A stretch of DNA of 45,897 nucleotides from an uncultured Treponema sp. (GCA_946532115.1 CAMNBC010000005.1:1-45897), one strand, 5' to 3'; shown: positions 27,105-37,481, numbered from the stretch's first letter. Numbers and translations are program-made. The notes: generated from the letters alone by a model not told the origin.

Positions 27105-27461
27105 ATGAGGGCAAGTAGAGGAGAAATAAAAATTGAAGATATTCTAACTCAAGCCGGACTTAATTTTAAAATGGAACTATCTTTTGAAGGATTGAATAGC
27201 CCGAACGGGAAACCATTAAGATTTGATTTTGTGGTGTTTGATGATGATGGCAATATAGATTTTATAATTGAATATCAGGGTCGTCAACATTATGAACCTA
27301 GTAGTAAATTTGGTGGAAAACGTGGATTTTATCAGCAGCAATTTAATGATGCTAAAAAACGTAGATTTTGCGCTCTTCATGATATTAAATTAATAGAAAT
27401 TCCATATACTGATGAGAATATTATTGATTATGATTATATTATGAAAAAAGCAGGCTACTAG
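27105..27461 (+). CDS. Vsr/EDxHD-like endonuclease
   Basis: 118 aa. MRASRGEIKIEDILTQAGLN, then RFDFVVFDDDGNIDFIIEYQ GRQHY, matching the PD-(D/E)XK-type core (D ... E-x-Q-G-x-QH) of small phage endonucleases such as Vsr-like and EDxHD homing types. A final ..IKLIEIPYTDE strand is also typical. AGGAGGAAAATT precedes the ATG. It sits between terL and portal; it may nick or resolve packaging DNA, or be a selfish nuclease. No TGA. TAG stop. Confidence 0.75.
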   Translation: MRASRGEIKIEDILTQAGLNFKMELSFEGLNSPNGKPLRFDFVVFDDDGNIDFIIEYQGRQHYEPSSKFGGKRGFYQQQFNDAKKRRFCALHDIKLIEIPYTDENIIDYDYIMKKAGY

Positions 27462-27472
27462 GAGGTGGGACT

Positions 27473-29083
27473 TTGGAAAATAAAGATAGACAAGACGCCA
27501 TTAGAGAAAAAGGTTTCGCCTTTAATGGTAATGGTACCACTGAGTATGGAAAAATTAAAGTAGGCGTAAAAACTTTAGAAGATGCTATTATTAATTTAGG
27601 TTCCTATAGAAAATTATGAGATAAACATGAACATGTCCGGTTTTATGATAAATTTGAAATTTTGCGCGCAATTGCGGAAAAAGATTATCATAAAATAAGA
27701 GTAATATCTGATTTCTTTTATCGGACAAATGGTATATACCAACGTATTGTAAACTATTATGCTACAATGTATCGTTGGGATTGGTATACAATACCTACAA
27801 TTTTTGATGATAAAATTTTAGAGAATGAAGAAAAAGGTAAAAAGGTAATTAATGAGTTTTTTAAAGCCTTAGATTATTTAGATAATACTCATATAAAAAA
27901 AGTTTGCGGAGATATTACTTTAAAAATCATTAAATATGGAGTTTGGTACGGCTATGTAATTGAAGGTGATAATGGGATTTTATTCCAAGAGTTGCCTGTA
28001 GATTATTGCCGGAGTAGATATATGGTAAATAATTTACCAGTTGTTGAATTTAATATGTCATATTTTGATCAACATTTCCATGATATTAATTATCGTATGA
28101 AAGTTCTCAAAATGTTTCCAAAAGATATTCAACGTGGTTATTTGCTTTATAAAGAACGTAAACTTCAGCCAGATTTTGAAGGTGATATGGCTTGCTGGTA
28201 TGCGCTAGATCCAGGAGCGGCTGTTAAATTTTCACTTGCGGGCGCAGGAGAATTACCGCTATTTATCAACGTTATTCCGCATTTATTGGACTTAGATGCG
28301 GCGCAAGATCTCGATCACCGCAAACAGATGCAAGATTTATTAAAAGTAATCGTGCAGAAATTGCCTATTGATAAAAATGGCGATTTAATTTTTGATGTTG
28401 ATGAAGCAAGAGATATTCATAATAATGCGGTTGCAATGTTACAACACGCTATTGGAACTGATGTTATTACAACATTTGCTGATGTTGATTCTCTTGATTT
28501 ATCTGATACTTCTAATGTAGACACTGATGATCTTGAAAGAGAAGAACGTTCAGTGTACAATGCAGCAGGTGTGCCTAAAAACTTATTCAATTCTGATGGT
28601 AATATTGCACTAACAAGTTCTATTTTACAAGATGAAGGTGTAATGCGAGACTTAAAGTTGCAATATGAAATTTTATTTGATACAATAATTCAGAGAAGAA
28701 TTAAGAATAAGAAGAAGTATACATTCAGATTCTATATTCTTGATACTACACAATATAACTATAAAGAACTTTCTAAGATGTATAAAGAGCAAATGCAGAT
28801 TGGTTTTGGTAAGATGTTTGCGCAAATTGCGCTCGGACATTCGCAGAATTCAATTATGAGTACTGCCTACTTCGAGAATGATGTTTTAGGATTAAGTGAA
28901 GTTATGATTCCTCCTATGATGTCATCTACTATTGGTAGTGAAGATATTCAAAATTTGGGCAAAAAGAATAAAACTCAAGCCACTGAAACGCAAACTACAT
29001 CAGAAGGTCAAACTGGCAGACCTCAAAAAGAAGAAACTGAACTAAGCGATAAGACTATCGCAAATAGGGAAAGTCAGAAATAA
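27473..29083 (+). CDS. Portal protein (recoded)
   Basis: 536 aa, a usual portal size. It forms the dodecameric DNA channel at one capsid vertex. TTG start after AGGAGGTGGGAC; one TGA=Trp at 27,617-27,619 restores the N-terminus (SYRKLWDKHEHVRFYDKFEI). Portal-like features are the early YQRIVNYYATMYRWDWYTIP segment, VYNAAGVPKNLFNSDGNIAL and a long amphipathic region near the C-terminus, with a polar Gln/Thr tail. Position after terL supports it. Stop TAA. Confidence 0.85.
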
Positions 29084-29094
29084 GGAGGATTACA

Positions 29095-30372
29095 ATGGAA
29101 CATACAAGTATAGCAGTAAATTCTCCAATAGAAATAATTGATGTGACTCCTTTGAATCCTCTTATTTCAAAGTGCCAGATTAAGGTGTGCTATGTGGGTG
29201 ATGAGCCAAATCGTAACGGAAGCGTAATTACTAAGGCAGTAGCGATGGATATGGCGAAATCACTCCCTGGCTGCCCGATTGTTGGCTTTTACAATGAAAC
29301 CAAGGGAGATTTTGAAGCACATAATCAAATCATTGATGTTTCTAATGGTGAATGGCGTTTTAAAGATACAACTCAGGCTTATGGATTTGTTGATTTAAAC
29401 GCAAAAGTATGGTTTCAGAAATTCATGGACGACGGCGTTGAACATGAATATTTAATGACAGAGGGTTACCTCTGGACTGAACAGTGGCCAGAAGCCAAGA
29501 GGGTTATTGAAAAGGGAAATAATCAATCTATGGAACTTTATGAACCAACTTTAGATGGATTTTGGTCAGAAAGTGATAATGGAGAACCAAGTTTCTTTAT
29601 TATAAATGAAGCATTAATCTCTAAGTTGTGCATTTTGGGCGAGGACGTTGAACCTTGCTTTGAAGGCGCGCAAATCACAAGAGTGCAATTCTCATTTGAT
29701 GAAGGGTTCCAGACAAAATTATTTAATATGATGGAACAGGTCAAGGAGATGACTAAAGAAGGAGGTACAGATTCTGTGGAAGATGTAAAAGCACCAGAGA
29801 TGGACGAACAGGTTGTTGAAGAAGAAATTGTTGAAGAGCCTGAAGTCGTTGAAGAAGAGGCTCCTGAAGTTGAAGAAGCTCCAGCAGTTGCTGAAGAAGA
29901 AGTAGCTCCAGAAGAGGCTCAGCCTGAACAGGTAGACGAGCAGCCTGAACAGGAAGTTGAGGACAAAAAAATTGAATATAATCTTGAAAAAGTTCAAGAA
30001 TATATAGAATTACAGTCTAAGTATGAAGATTTAGAAACAAAGTATAACAATATGAAAGCTGAATATGAACAGCTCGTAGAATTCAAGAAAGTTGCTGACC
30101 GCAAGGAAAAGCAAGAGATGATTGATCGCTTCTACATGCTTACAGATGAGGAAAAGAAAGATGTTATTGATAACATTGATTCTTACTCAGTCGATGATAT
30201 TGAAGCTAAGCTTTCTGTAATTTGTGTTCGTAACAAGGTAAGCTTTGACCTTGATGATGATAAGGATGAAAAACCAACAAATACTTTCAGCCTACAGGAT
30301 GATGGAATTGTTGATGACATGACACCTTCATGGATTAAAGCAGCTCTTGCTACGAAGAGAGAAATGGAATAA
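29095..30372 (+). CDS. Prohead protease fused to scaffold domain
   Basis: 425 aa. Residues 1 to about 215 look like a serine prohead protease: GSVITKAVAMDMAKSLPGCP, His76 in DFEAHNQ and Ser145 in GNNQSMELYE, as in HK97-type S78 enzymes. Residues about 220-300 are an acidic Glu/Val/Pro-rich linker, and 295-345 a coiled coil (YIELQSKYEDLETKYNNMKA), as expected for a scaffold. It cleaves itself and capsid during head assembly. AAGGAGGATTACA precedes the ATG. No TGA. Confidence 0.8.
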   Translation: MEHTSIAVNSPIEIIDVTPLNPLISKCQIKVCYVGDEPNRNGSVITKAVAMDMAKSLPGCPIVGFYNETKGDFEAHNQIIDVSNGEWRFKDTTQAYGFVDLNAKVWFQKFMDDGVEHEYLMTEGYLWTEQWPEAKRVIEKGNNQSMELYEPTLDGFWSESDNGEPSFFIINEALISKLCILGEDVEPCFEGAQITRVQFSFDEGFQTKLFNMMEQVKEMTKEGGTDSVEDVKAPEMDEQVVEEEIVEEPEVVEEEAPEVEEAPAVAEEEVAPEEAQPEQVDEQPEQEVEDKKIEYNLEKVQEYIELQSKYEDLETKYNNMKAEYEQLVEFKKVADRKEKQEMIDRFYMLTDEEKKDVIDNIDSYSVDDIEAKLSVICVRNKVSFDLDDDKDEKPTNTFSLQDDGIVDDMTPSWIKAALATKREME

Positions 30373-30390
30373 TATAGGAGGAAGACAAGA

Positions 30391-31116
30391 ATGGCTAAAA
30401 CAAGATTAAGTGAAAAAGCCACATATGTCGCTCGCGGTTATGGCCAGGTAGAACCAAACCATCTATCAGCTCAGAAGACTGCTCAAATCTATGCTCAGTT
30501 ACCTGCGGCAGCAGATATTGACATTCTTGAGAATGGACAGTTTGCTACATATAACTATGCTGCTGCTGATGGCGGTGCAGTTGACTTTGAAGGCGCTGGC
30601 GAGTGGATGATGGTCTTTAATGAGATCAAGCTATATCGTGACTTTGAACAGGATTGCGATTTCGCAATGAAGAAAGAAGACTATGTTGCTCGTGTATACA
30701 GCCCAATTGATGGAACACAGGCTTTAACTGAATGGCAGGCTCGTTTCTACGGAGCTAAGGATTCCGAAGGTAAGGACAATGCTGAGCGCGTTACAAAGCC
30801 TGCTTCTCCATACGAAGTTGATTCTACAGACGACCCATTCAAGGTTGTTGAAAATTACAAGAAACCAAAGTTTATGCCTGAAGGCACAAGAATGGTTCCA
30901 CGTCTATTTAAGATTAATATTGGCGACATTTGGACAACAAATACAATTAAGGCTGAACCAGGTAGCCTTGAAGTTGGTATGACGCTAACTCCAGATACTG
31001 ATGGTTATTTAAAGGTTGGCGAAGGCGCAGATGCTCTTCATCCAACAATGCAGATTGTTAAGGTTTATACAATGCCTGACATGCAGCCAGGTGTTAAGGT
31101 TATGCGCATTAAGTAA
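30391..31116 (+). CDS. Virion protein, possible capsid decoration
   Basis: 241 aa, MAKTRLSEKATYVARGYGQV. A structural-type protein between scaffold and capsid with phage-typical segment ENGQFATYNY and GEWMMVFNEIKLYRD. Strand-rich C-terminus. TAGGAGGAAGACAAGA precedes the ATG. Codons differ from neighbours: GCT/GTT-rich and no TGA, as in the capsid gene, so it is probably made in large amount. Exact role unknown. Confidence 0.7.
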   Translation: MAKTRLSEKATYVARGYGQVEPNHLSAQKTAQIYAQLPAAADIDILENGQFATYNYAAADGGAVDFEGAGEWMMVFNEIKLYRDFEQDCDFAMKKEDYVARVYSPIDGTQALTEWQARFYGAKDSEGKDNAERVTKPASPYEVDSTDDPFKVVENYKKPKFMPEGTRMVPRLFKINIGDIWTTNTIKAEPGSLEVGMTLTPDTDGYLKVGEGADALHPTMQIVKVYTMPDMQPGVKVMRIK

Positions 31117-31134
31117 TAGAAAGGGGTAAGGGAA

Positions 31135-32238
31135 ATGTTAGATAAGAAAAATTTCATTACATTAGCAAAAACTGTTGCTAAGGCTGATCCTAAAGCTCCT
31201 AAAGCGTATAGCTATAATGGACAGGATTTCAGTTATTCTGAGTTAAATGAAACTCTACGTAGAGAGTTCCAGGAAATCGCTGGTACATACGCTCTTTATC
31301 GTGAAAATAAGAACCTTGTATTCTCTATCATCGAAGAAACATTAACAGATGTTCTTCCTCAGAGAGTGGTTCAGAACTACGGTCAGTTCGCAGAAGTTAA
31401 GACTTTTGCGCAGGGCGATCGTCCAATGTTCCGTAGAAAGATTGATGGCACAAATCGTGCTAAGCAGTTCATTACAAGAGTAGGTCTTGCTGGTAACTAT
31501 GAAGTCTTCAAGCTTGCTAAGAGTTCTGAAAGCTTCGAAGTTCCTACAAGTGCTATCGGCGGAGCTGCACAGATCGGATTCGAAGAATTCCTTGATGGTC
31601 GTGCTGACTTTGCTGAACTTGTTAATATCGTCATGGAAGGTATGGATGACCTCATCTATGAAGAAATTGGCAAGGCTCTTGAGGGCGCTATTAATCAGCT
31701 CCCAGCTATGAACCGTGTTGTTACCAATGGCTTTGATGCAGCTTCTTTCGATGAACTCGTTCGTATGGCTGAAAGCTATGGCAATGTAACAATTTACTGC
31801 ACAAATGAATTTGCAGTTAAGATGATTCCTCAGGAAGCTTGGAGATACACAGAAGCAATGAAGGACGAACTTTACAGAACAGGTCGTCTAAGTGGCTATC
31901 GTGATAAGAATGTTGTTATTCTTCCAAATGCTTACAAGGATGTTATTGAAGGTAAGGAAAAGGTTATTGATCCTTCCTTCTGCTGGATTATTCCATCTGG
32001 TGCTGATATGAAGCCAGTTAAGGTTGCGTTTGAAGGCGATACATTAGTTGATGAGCGCGCAAATCGTGACTGGAGCCGTGAGATCCAGGTTTATAAGAAG
32101 GTCGGCGTTATCTGCATGATGAACAATGCTATCTGTGTTTATAAGGATACATCTCTATCCAAGGAAGGTGCATTCAATTTAGCTGATACAGTTCATAACG
32201 TTGTTGTTGTCGATGATGGCGAGACACAGAGTATCTAA
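31135..32238 (+). CDS. Major capsid protein
   Basis: 367 aa, HK97-fold type. The N-terminal helical region is followed by an E-loop-like part (MFRRKIDGTNRAKQFITRVG), a long spine helix (AELVNIVMEGMDDLIYEEIG), and a P-domain end (DSFCWIIPSG-type, with RDWSREIQVYKKVGVICMMN). GAAAGGGGTAAGGG precedes the ATG. Trp is only TGG. TAA stop, then a terminator. Position and composition strongly support capsid. Confidence 0.9.
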   Translation: MLDKKNFITLAKTVAKADPKAPKAYSYNGQDFSYSELNETLRREFQEIAGTYALYRENKNLVFSIIEETLTDVLPQRVVQNYGQFAEVKTFAQGDRPMFRRKIDGTNRAKQFITRVGLAGNYEVFKLAKSSESFEVPTSAIGGAAQIGFEEFLDGRADFAELVNIVMEGMDDLIYEEIGKALEGAINQLPAMNRVVTNGFDAASFDELVRMAESYGNVTIYCTNEFAVKMIPQEAWRYTEAMKDELYRTGRLSGYRDKNVVILPNAYKDVIEGKEKVIDPSFCWIIPSGADMKPVKVAFEGDTLVDERANRDWSREIQVYKKVGVICMMNNAICVYKDTSLSKEGAFNLADTVHNVVVVDDGETQSI

Positions 32239-32258
32239 TAATAGATAAGCTAAAGATA

Positions 32259-32296
32259 AAGGGGAGTTAGGGGTAAATCCCCTCTCCCCTTATTTT
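32259..32296 (+). terminator. Terminator or processing hairpin after capsid
   Basis: AAGGGGAG (32,259-32,266) / CTCCCCTT (32,284-32,291), with inner AGGGG/CCCCT, then TTATTTTC. Likely partial, since genes downstream have no clear new promoter. Confidence 0.7.
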
Positions 32297-32329
32297 CATT
32301 AAATGGAGAAAAAGGAGATATTTGATAAA

Positions 32330-32887
32330 ATGGCAGATTATGTAACAGTTGAAAATCGGAGTGCTGGTAAAATTGTTTATCAGATTCCAGATAGACATAT
32401 TCGTAGAGAACTCGCTCCAAGACAGACTCTTAGAGTACCAAAAGAAGAAATTGAAGCACTAGCTTATACTGCTGGTGGACTAGACTTAATCAGAAACCAC
32501 CTCTTGGTAAAAGATGAGCAGGTTTTAGATGAATTAAATATTCATAGAGAACCTGAATATTATATGAATGCTGATAATGTCGCTGCTTTAATTAAAACTG
32601 GTTCTATGGATGAGTTCTTAGATGCGTTGGATTTCGCACCAGAAGGTGTAATTGATATGATTAAAGACCTTAGTGTTCAGATTCCTTTAAATGATTTTAG
32701 CAAACGTCAGGCTTTGAAAGCAAAGACTGGATTTGATGTTGATGCGGCAATTGCGCATGATGTAGAAAATAGAACACCAGAGGATGGAGAAGCAGTTGCG
32801 CCAAAAGAGCAGAAGGTGCGCCGGGTGCAAAAAACCGCTGGCCGCAGAACTTCTGGTGCCAAAGTAATTAAGAAAACTGCAGAATAA
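32330..32887 (+). CDS. Conserved virion-associated protein
   Basis: 185 aa from ATG 32,330 (MADYVTVENRSAGKIVYQIP); an upstream in-frame ATG 32,303 is possible. The opening ADYV.V.NRS.G...Y.IPD.......P.....V type occurs after the capsid gene in many Bacillota phages, often with a basic C-terminal tail as here (RVQKTAGRRTSGAKVIKKTA). Probably a head-completion or decoration factor. TAA stop. No TGA. Confidence 0.65.
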   Translation: MADYVTVENRSAGKIVYQIPDRHIRRELAPRQTLRVPKEEIEALAYTAGGLDLIRNHLLVKDEQVLDELNIHREPEYYMNADNVAALIKTGSMDEFLDALDFAPEGVIDMIKDLSVQIPLNDFSKRQALKAKTGFDVDAAIAHDVENRTPEDGEAVAPKEQKVRRVQKTAGRRTSGAKVIKKTAE

Positions 32888-32913
32888 TAATAACGGAGAA
32901 AGGAGAGTATATT

Positions 32914-33504
32914 ATGGGAACGCAGTTCACAGATATATATAATCGCTTTCTTGGTAAAATCACAGATGATATGTACATGGAATTAACTCCAGAAGATACA
33001 ATAAGGGACCTACGGTCCCTTTTAATTGATGCAATTCCTGGATTTGAGTTTCCTCGTAAAAGATTAGATGACTACTCTATTGAAACTTTGGTAATCAGAG
33101 AAGACCTGGTTCAGGAGGGGGATTTTGTTATCGGAGTTGTGTGGAACACTCCCGATGAAGAAGAAGACGAGGAAATTCCAGATGTATATGTCGAACGCTC
33201 GCATTTTGATGCAGATTTAACGAGTGAAGAGATTAATATTCTTGCATTGTTAATGATGTGTGCTTGGCTACAACGACAAGTTACATCTATTGAAAATACT
33301 CGCATGAAGTATAGCGGCTCAGATTTTAAAATGACTTCACAAGCGAATCATCTTGCCAAATTATTAAATTTATTAACAGAATGTCAAAGACAATCTTTCC
33401 ACATGCAGCGTTTATATAAACGTAGACGCACAAATGATGAAGGGTATATTGAATCTAACTGGGATGTGTTTAGAAATGGCATCTACGGTGACTACAAAAT
33501 ATAG
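32914..33504 (+). CDS. Head-tail connector-like protein
   Basis: 196 aa, MGTQFTDIYNRFLGKITDDM. Helical; the YxRFLxKITDDMYxELTxEDT start and gene position after the capsid cluster suggest an adaptor of the head-tail joint. A central acidic turn (NTPDEEEDEEIPDVY). GAAAGGAGAGTATATT precedes the ATG. It overlaps the next gene by 29 bases. TAG stop. No TGA. Confidence 0.65.
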   Translation: MGTQFTDIYNRFLGKITDDMYMELTPEDTIRDLRSLLIDAIPGFEFPRKRLDDYSIETLVIREDLVQEGDFVIGVVWNTPDEEEDEEIPDVYVERSHFDADLTSEEINILALLMMCAWLQRQVTSIENTRMKYSGSDFKMTSQANHLAKLLNLLTECQRQSFHMQRLYKRRRTNDEGYIESNWDVFRNGIYGDYKI

Positions 33505-33787
33505 TTTTGAAATACCTGTAGAGAGTCTTAAGTCCGATATAAACAGACTTACAAACCAGTTATGAAAATTAATACCTATGCGAGAAAATGAAGAAGATTG
33601 GTTAGAGCAGTTAAATAGTGTATTAGTAGAGATTTCTGGATTGGGGGAAATTTTTAATTCTAACGAGAAATTTTTAATTTTATTAAGTAAGCTTGAAGGA
33701 TTAAGAATTACAGAAATTAATTTTGCTACATATAGAAAAACTGTATTTGAATCAATTTCTTTATTAAGGGAGATTTTAAATGACTAA
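33476..33787 (+). CDS. Small neck-region protein (recoded)
   Basis: 103 aa; TGA=Trp at 33,563-33,565 (NRLTNQLWKLIPMRENEEDW). Without recoding the start would be a less likely ATG at 33,578. Helical. It overlaps the upstream gene at its start and the next gene at its end. TAA stop. Function unknown. Confidence 0.6.
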
Positions 33788-34763
33788 TTCTCAATTTGGT
33801 GGAATAAATTTAATGGCAAAAAGATTGAATTTGCGCGGAGGGCAGCCGCAGCAGAATAGAATGATAAAAGATAAAAGATGGACATTAGACCATGCAACTA
33901 AATATTCTTATCAAGCAGCTAAGATTAGACATACTGATGCTGAAGATAAGGAAGAAGCGCCATCTTTAATTAATCCTGATAAAACAAAGCAGGATTATGA
34001 TGACAAGATACTCTCTGTTGGATATGAATATAAATATAAACCAGGAGATGTATTTGATTGGATGAATACTGGCACTAAATGAATTATTTATTTACAAGAT
34101 TTAACTGAATTAGCTTATTTTAGAGGAGAGATTAGGCGTTGTAATTATACTGTCTCTTGACTAGATGAAGACGGGAATGAACATATGCAGTATCTTGCAG
34201 TTAGAGGGCCAGTAGAAACAAAAATTAATTATATTCAGAAAAATGGTATAAGTGTTGATACGCCGAACCATTCATTAAATATTCTTATGACTAAAACTCC
34301 AGAAGCTTTGAAATATTTTAGAAGATATTCTAAATTTTATTTAAAAGGTATTGAAGAAGAAGATAAAAATATTTGTTGAAGAGTTGAGGCAAATGATAGT
34401 ATTAGTATGCCGGGTATTTTACAAGTTGTTGCTGTTGAATACTTTGCGAATGAAACCAAAGATGACAAAGATAATTCATTAGTTAATGGACTTGTAATGA
34501 AACCTGTTGATCCAAATGAGGAAGCAGGTACTGGAAACTTAATTCATGGAGAAACATTTATTAAACCTAAAACTGAATATACTTATTTTTATAGAGGAAA
34601 AGAAGTTGCGAAATGGACTATTGAAGGAAAAGCGCCAGTTCAAATTGTTTCACAGACTAATAAGAAAGTTGTTTTAAAATGAATTTCTAATTATCATGGA
34701 CAATTTGTACTAAAACATGGAAATGATTCTTCAAAGACCATCGTTGCAGAATCTTTATTTTAA
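33780..34763 (+). CDS. Neck / head-closure protein (recoded)
   Basis: 327 aa with four TGA=Trp codons (34,080; 34,158; 34,377; 34,680). The order RMIKDKRWTLDHATKYSYQA, DVFDWMNTGTKWIIYLQDLT ELAYFRGEIR, LAVRGPVETKINYIQKNGIS, NICWRVEANDSISMPGILQV is that of a virion protein I recall from Bacillota phages. TGA replaces Trp in WIIYLQDLTE and ICWRVEA. Likely a head-closure or stopper protein. TAA stop. Confidence 0.7.
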
Positions 34764-34781
34764 AGGAGAAAATGGAGTATT

Positions 34782-35378
34782 ATGATAATTAAAAACTATA
34801 CAATACCGCATTCATCATTCATGGCGGTTGAAAAAGATTTAAATATCATAACAGAATGAATGATGAAAAATAAAAATCTGTGTAAAATGTTATATTATAC
34901 AGATAGAGATGCATTGGATAGGCCAAATCTTACTGATGAACAACGATTAGGATTGTTTGGAAAACAGATAAAGATTGTTCCTAAAATTTATGTGGATGGT
35001 AGTGTATTGGCGTATGTTATTATTAGTTTTGATAATTTTACTCCAAGTTCTAGTCCACAATTTAGAGATAATATAATTACTTTTGATATTATATGTCATT
35101 TTGATCAATGGCATTTAAAAGATTTTCAACTACGTCCATATCGTATTGCCGCAGAGATAGATTCTATGTTTAATGAACAGCATCTTACTGGAATTGGTGA
35201 ATTACATTTTTTAGGAGCTAGTCAGATTATTCTTAATGATGAATTTGCTGGATTAACGTTAATGTATGAAGCTATTCACGGCGGTGAAGATAAGAAATCT
35301 ACGCCTAATCCAGATGATGAAGAACAATTTATAGCTGATTTTAATGAACTATATAATCAAAGTTATAGAAAACCATAA
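34782..35378 (+). CDS. Tail-terminator or neck-like protein (recoded)
   Basis: 198 aa; TGA=Trp at 34,857-34,859 (LNIITEWMMKNKNLCKMLYY). Strand-rich middle (VDGSVLAYVIISFDNFTPSS, ITFDIICHFDQWHLKDFQLR PYRIAAEIDSMF), as in small neck/terminator proteins. AAGGAGAAAATGGAGTATT precedes the ATG. It ends in TAATG overlap with the next gene. Confidence 0.65.
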
Positions 35379-36100
35379 TGAAAGATATAGACCTCGCATT
35401 ATTTACTGGAGTTGATATTCCAATTCCAGAATGTCAAATTGTTGTTCATCAACCAACAATCAAAGAAATATCTATGATAGGAGAAAAGCAGTTCTTAACA
35501 GGAGTGCAAATTTTATGTATAGATAAAGATACGTTTAAAGAGGGCGGAAAGGATTTATCAAATACTTCCAATTTTCAAGTATTTATGACAGTAATAAGCG
35601 CTGAGGAGATGAAAGAATCCAAAAAGGCAGTTATTGAAGCAATGTCTTTAATAGTTCCAAATAGTAAGATTACTTTCACTCCAAGGTCATTATTGTTAAA
35701 TTATAATGATACAAACATCATTATAGATGAAGGAAATTTTGAATATTTTCAAGAGATTTTACGGCAAGTTTTTTGTCTAAAGAGTAAAGAAGAAGATTTT
35801 AATCCAGTAAATGCACAAGCTGCTAAGATAGCTGAAAAAATGAAAAAAGCAAAAGCTAAAGTTGCAAAAATAAAAGGGGATAGTGTAGGTAGTATATATG
35901 CTCGTTATATATCTACATTAGCTGTTGGATTACATTTAGATATTCTTGATATAATTAATTATACGATATATCAAGTTTTAGATCTTCTTGAGAGATATGG
36001 TCTTTGGACAAGTTGAGATATAGATATGAGATCTAGGCTTGCTGGGGCAGACGTTAAAGGCAAGCCTGAAGATTGAATGAAAAATATCCACAAAGATTAA
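35378..36100 (+). CDS. Tail chaperone-like protein (recoded)
   Basis: 240 aa with two TGA=Trp codons (36,014 and 36,074), giving the C-terminus RYGLWTSWDIDMRSRLAGAD then EDWMKNIHKD. This ending is a recognisable type (D.D...R.AGA....W.K.IH) of phage tail-assembly proteins; without recoding 28 residues are lost. Helical middle with a lysine-rich coiled part (KIAEKMKKAKAKVAKIKGDS). ATG overlaps the previous TAA. TAA stop. Confidence 0.7.
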
Positions 36101-36122
36101 TTTTAGAAGGAGGAAAAAGCCC

Positions 36123-37250
36123 ATGAAATATGGTGTTCGTGACGTAGTTGACGTTGTGTTAAGAGCTAAGGGCACAATGGACTTAGGTAACAAGCGTTTT
36201 TATAAGAATGAACCTGTACTATATTTTGATACGCTAACTACTTCAACATTAGAAGGTGCTTCCACAACTGTTTATGCGCAGGGTGGTAAAGGTAATGCTC
36301 GTTTAATGGCTTGGGAAGGTGAAAGAACAGTTACCTTCACAATGGAAGATGCTTTAATCTCTCCAGAAGGATTAGCTATTTTAACTGGTGCTGGATTAGT
36401 AGAAGCTTCTGACACTAAGCCTATTTATCAGCATATTGTTGAATCTACTGATGATTATACAATTAATCAAGCTGGCAATGAATTAACATTATTTGTTGAT
36501 AAAGAGCCTTTCTTACCAAATCCTGTTGCTGATGGCGCAGTTGAAAATGAGAACTATGCTTGTGTAATGTTTACAAGAGATGGTGAAATTGTTTCTGAGC
36601 CTTATATTGTTAGCCAGATTGGTGAAGATGGTGTAGCTTTTGCAAATGGTATGTATGCGGCTGCGCAGAAAGATGCAACAACTGGAAAATATAAGATGGT
36701 TATTAAGTCTCATGAATGTAATTTTGGTCAGAAACTTGATTGCCATGAACCAGGTGATGAGGGTACTTATGTTCCAGCAGACTTGGCGATCGACAAAGCA
36801 AAAGCTAATGCAATTCTTGTAGATTACTATACCCCAGTTCGTTCTGGTGGTAAGCAGATTGAAATTGATGCTGAAAAGTTCGCCGGTTCTTTCTACTTAG
36901 AAGGTTCTACTCTATGGAGAGACACAAACGGTGTTGATCACCCAGCCGAATTTATTATTCCTAACTGCAAGATTCAATCTGCATTCACATTTACAATGGC
37001 TGCTACTGGTGATCCATCTACATTCACATTTACAATGGATGCGTTCCCAGGCTATACAAGATTTGATCATGCGCACAAAGTGTTTGCGGTTATCCAGCTT
37101 ATGGAAGGCCAGACAGCTGCTTCTGACGCTAATAACGACTTACATCGTGGTGGTTCTTGGCATGAGGAAGGCTTTGCAGGTCTTGAAAGTGAAGGTAATG
37201 CAACTGACAACCATGATACAAGACCAGCTAATGCCGCAAATAACGGTTAA
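36123..37250 (+). CDS. Major tail tube protein
   Basis: 375 aa, MKYGVRDVVDVVLRAKGTMD. Strand-rich, with LYFDTLTTSTLEGASTTVYA and ERTVTFTMEDALISPEGLAI near the front, common in tail tube proteins of this phage group. A possible duplicated FTFTM block (36,985-37,035). It polymerises on the tape measure to form the tube. AGAAGGAGGAAAAAGCCC precedes the ATG. No TGA, GCT/GTT-rich codons, so highly expressed. No sheath gene is seen, which suggests a siphovirus. Confidence 0.8.
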   Translation: MKYGVRDVVDVVLRAKGTMDLGNKRFYKNEPVLYFDTLTTSTLEGASTTVYAQGGKGNARLMAWEGERTVTFTMEDALISPEGLAILTGAGLVEASDTKPIYQHIVESTDDYTINQAGNELTLFVDKEPFLPNPVADGAVENENYACVMFTRDGEIVSEPYIVSQIGEDGVAFANGMYAAAQKDATTGKYKMVIKSHECNFGQKLDCHEPGDEGTYVPADLAIDKAKANAILVDYYTPVRSGGKQIEIDAEKFAGSFYLEGSTLWRDTNGVDHPAEFIIPNCKIQSAFTFTMAATGDPSTFTFTMDAFPGYTRFDHAHKVFAVIQLMEGQTAASDANNDLHRGGSWHEEGFAGLESEGNATDNHDTRPANAANNG

Positions 37251-37264
37251 TAGAGGTATAAATT

Positions 37265-37441
37265 ATGTTTTCTCGCTCTAGTAAAACAAGAAAAGTAGTT
37301 AAACCAGCTACTGTTAAAGTTATTAAACCTGAGCAGGAAGAAAAGCCAGCTTTAGATTTAACTAAAGCTAAAATTACTATTATCAAACCTGATGCAGGTT
37401 TAAAAGTTATGGTTGAAGAAAATGAAGGAGAGGGCGAATAG
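37265..37441 (+). CDS. 58-aa basic protein after tail tube
   Basis: MFSRSSKTRKVVKPATVKVI KPEQEEKPALDLTKAKITII, then an acidic end. Two V/I-I-K-P repeats (KVIKPEQ, TIIKPDA). TAG stop in the loop of a terminator. Possibly a minor tail protein or chaperone; unknown. Confidence 0.6.
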   Translation: MFSRSSKTRKVVKPATVKVIKPEQEEKPALDLTKAKITIIKPDAGLKVMVEENEGEGE

Positions 37442-37457
37442 CCCTCTCCTTTTTTTA
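37427..37457 (+). terminator. Terminator
   Basis: GGAGAGGGC-gaata-GCCCTCTCC then TTTTTTT; the TAG stop spans the loop. Confidence 0.9.
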
Positions 37458-37481
37458 GTTTTAGAAGGTAGGTGTAAAGAA

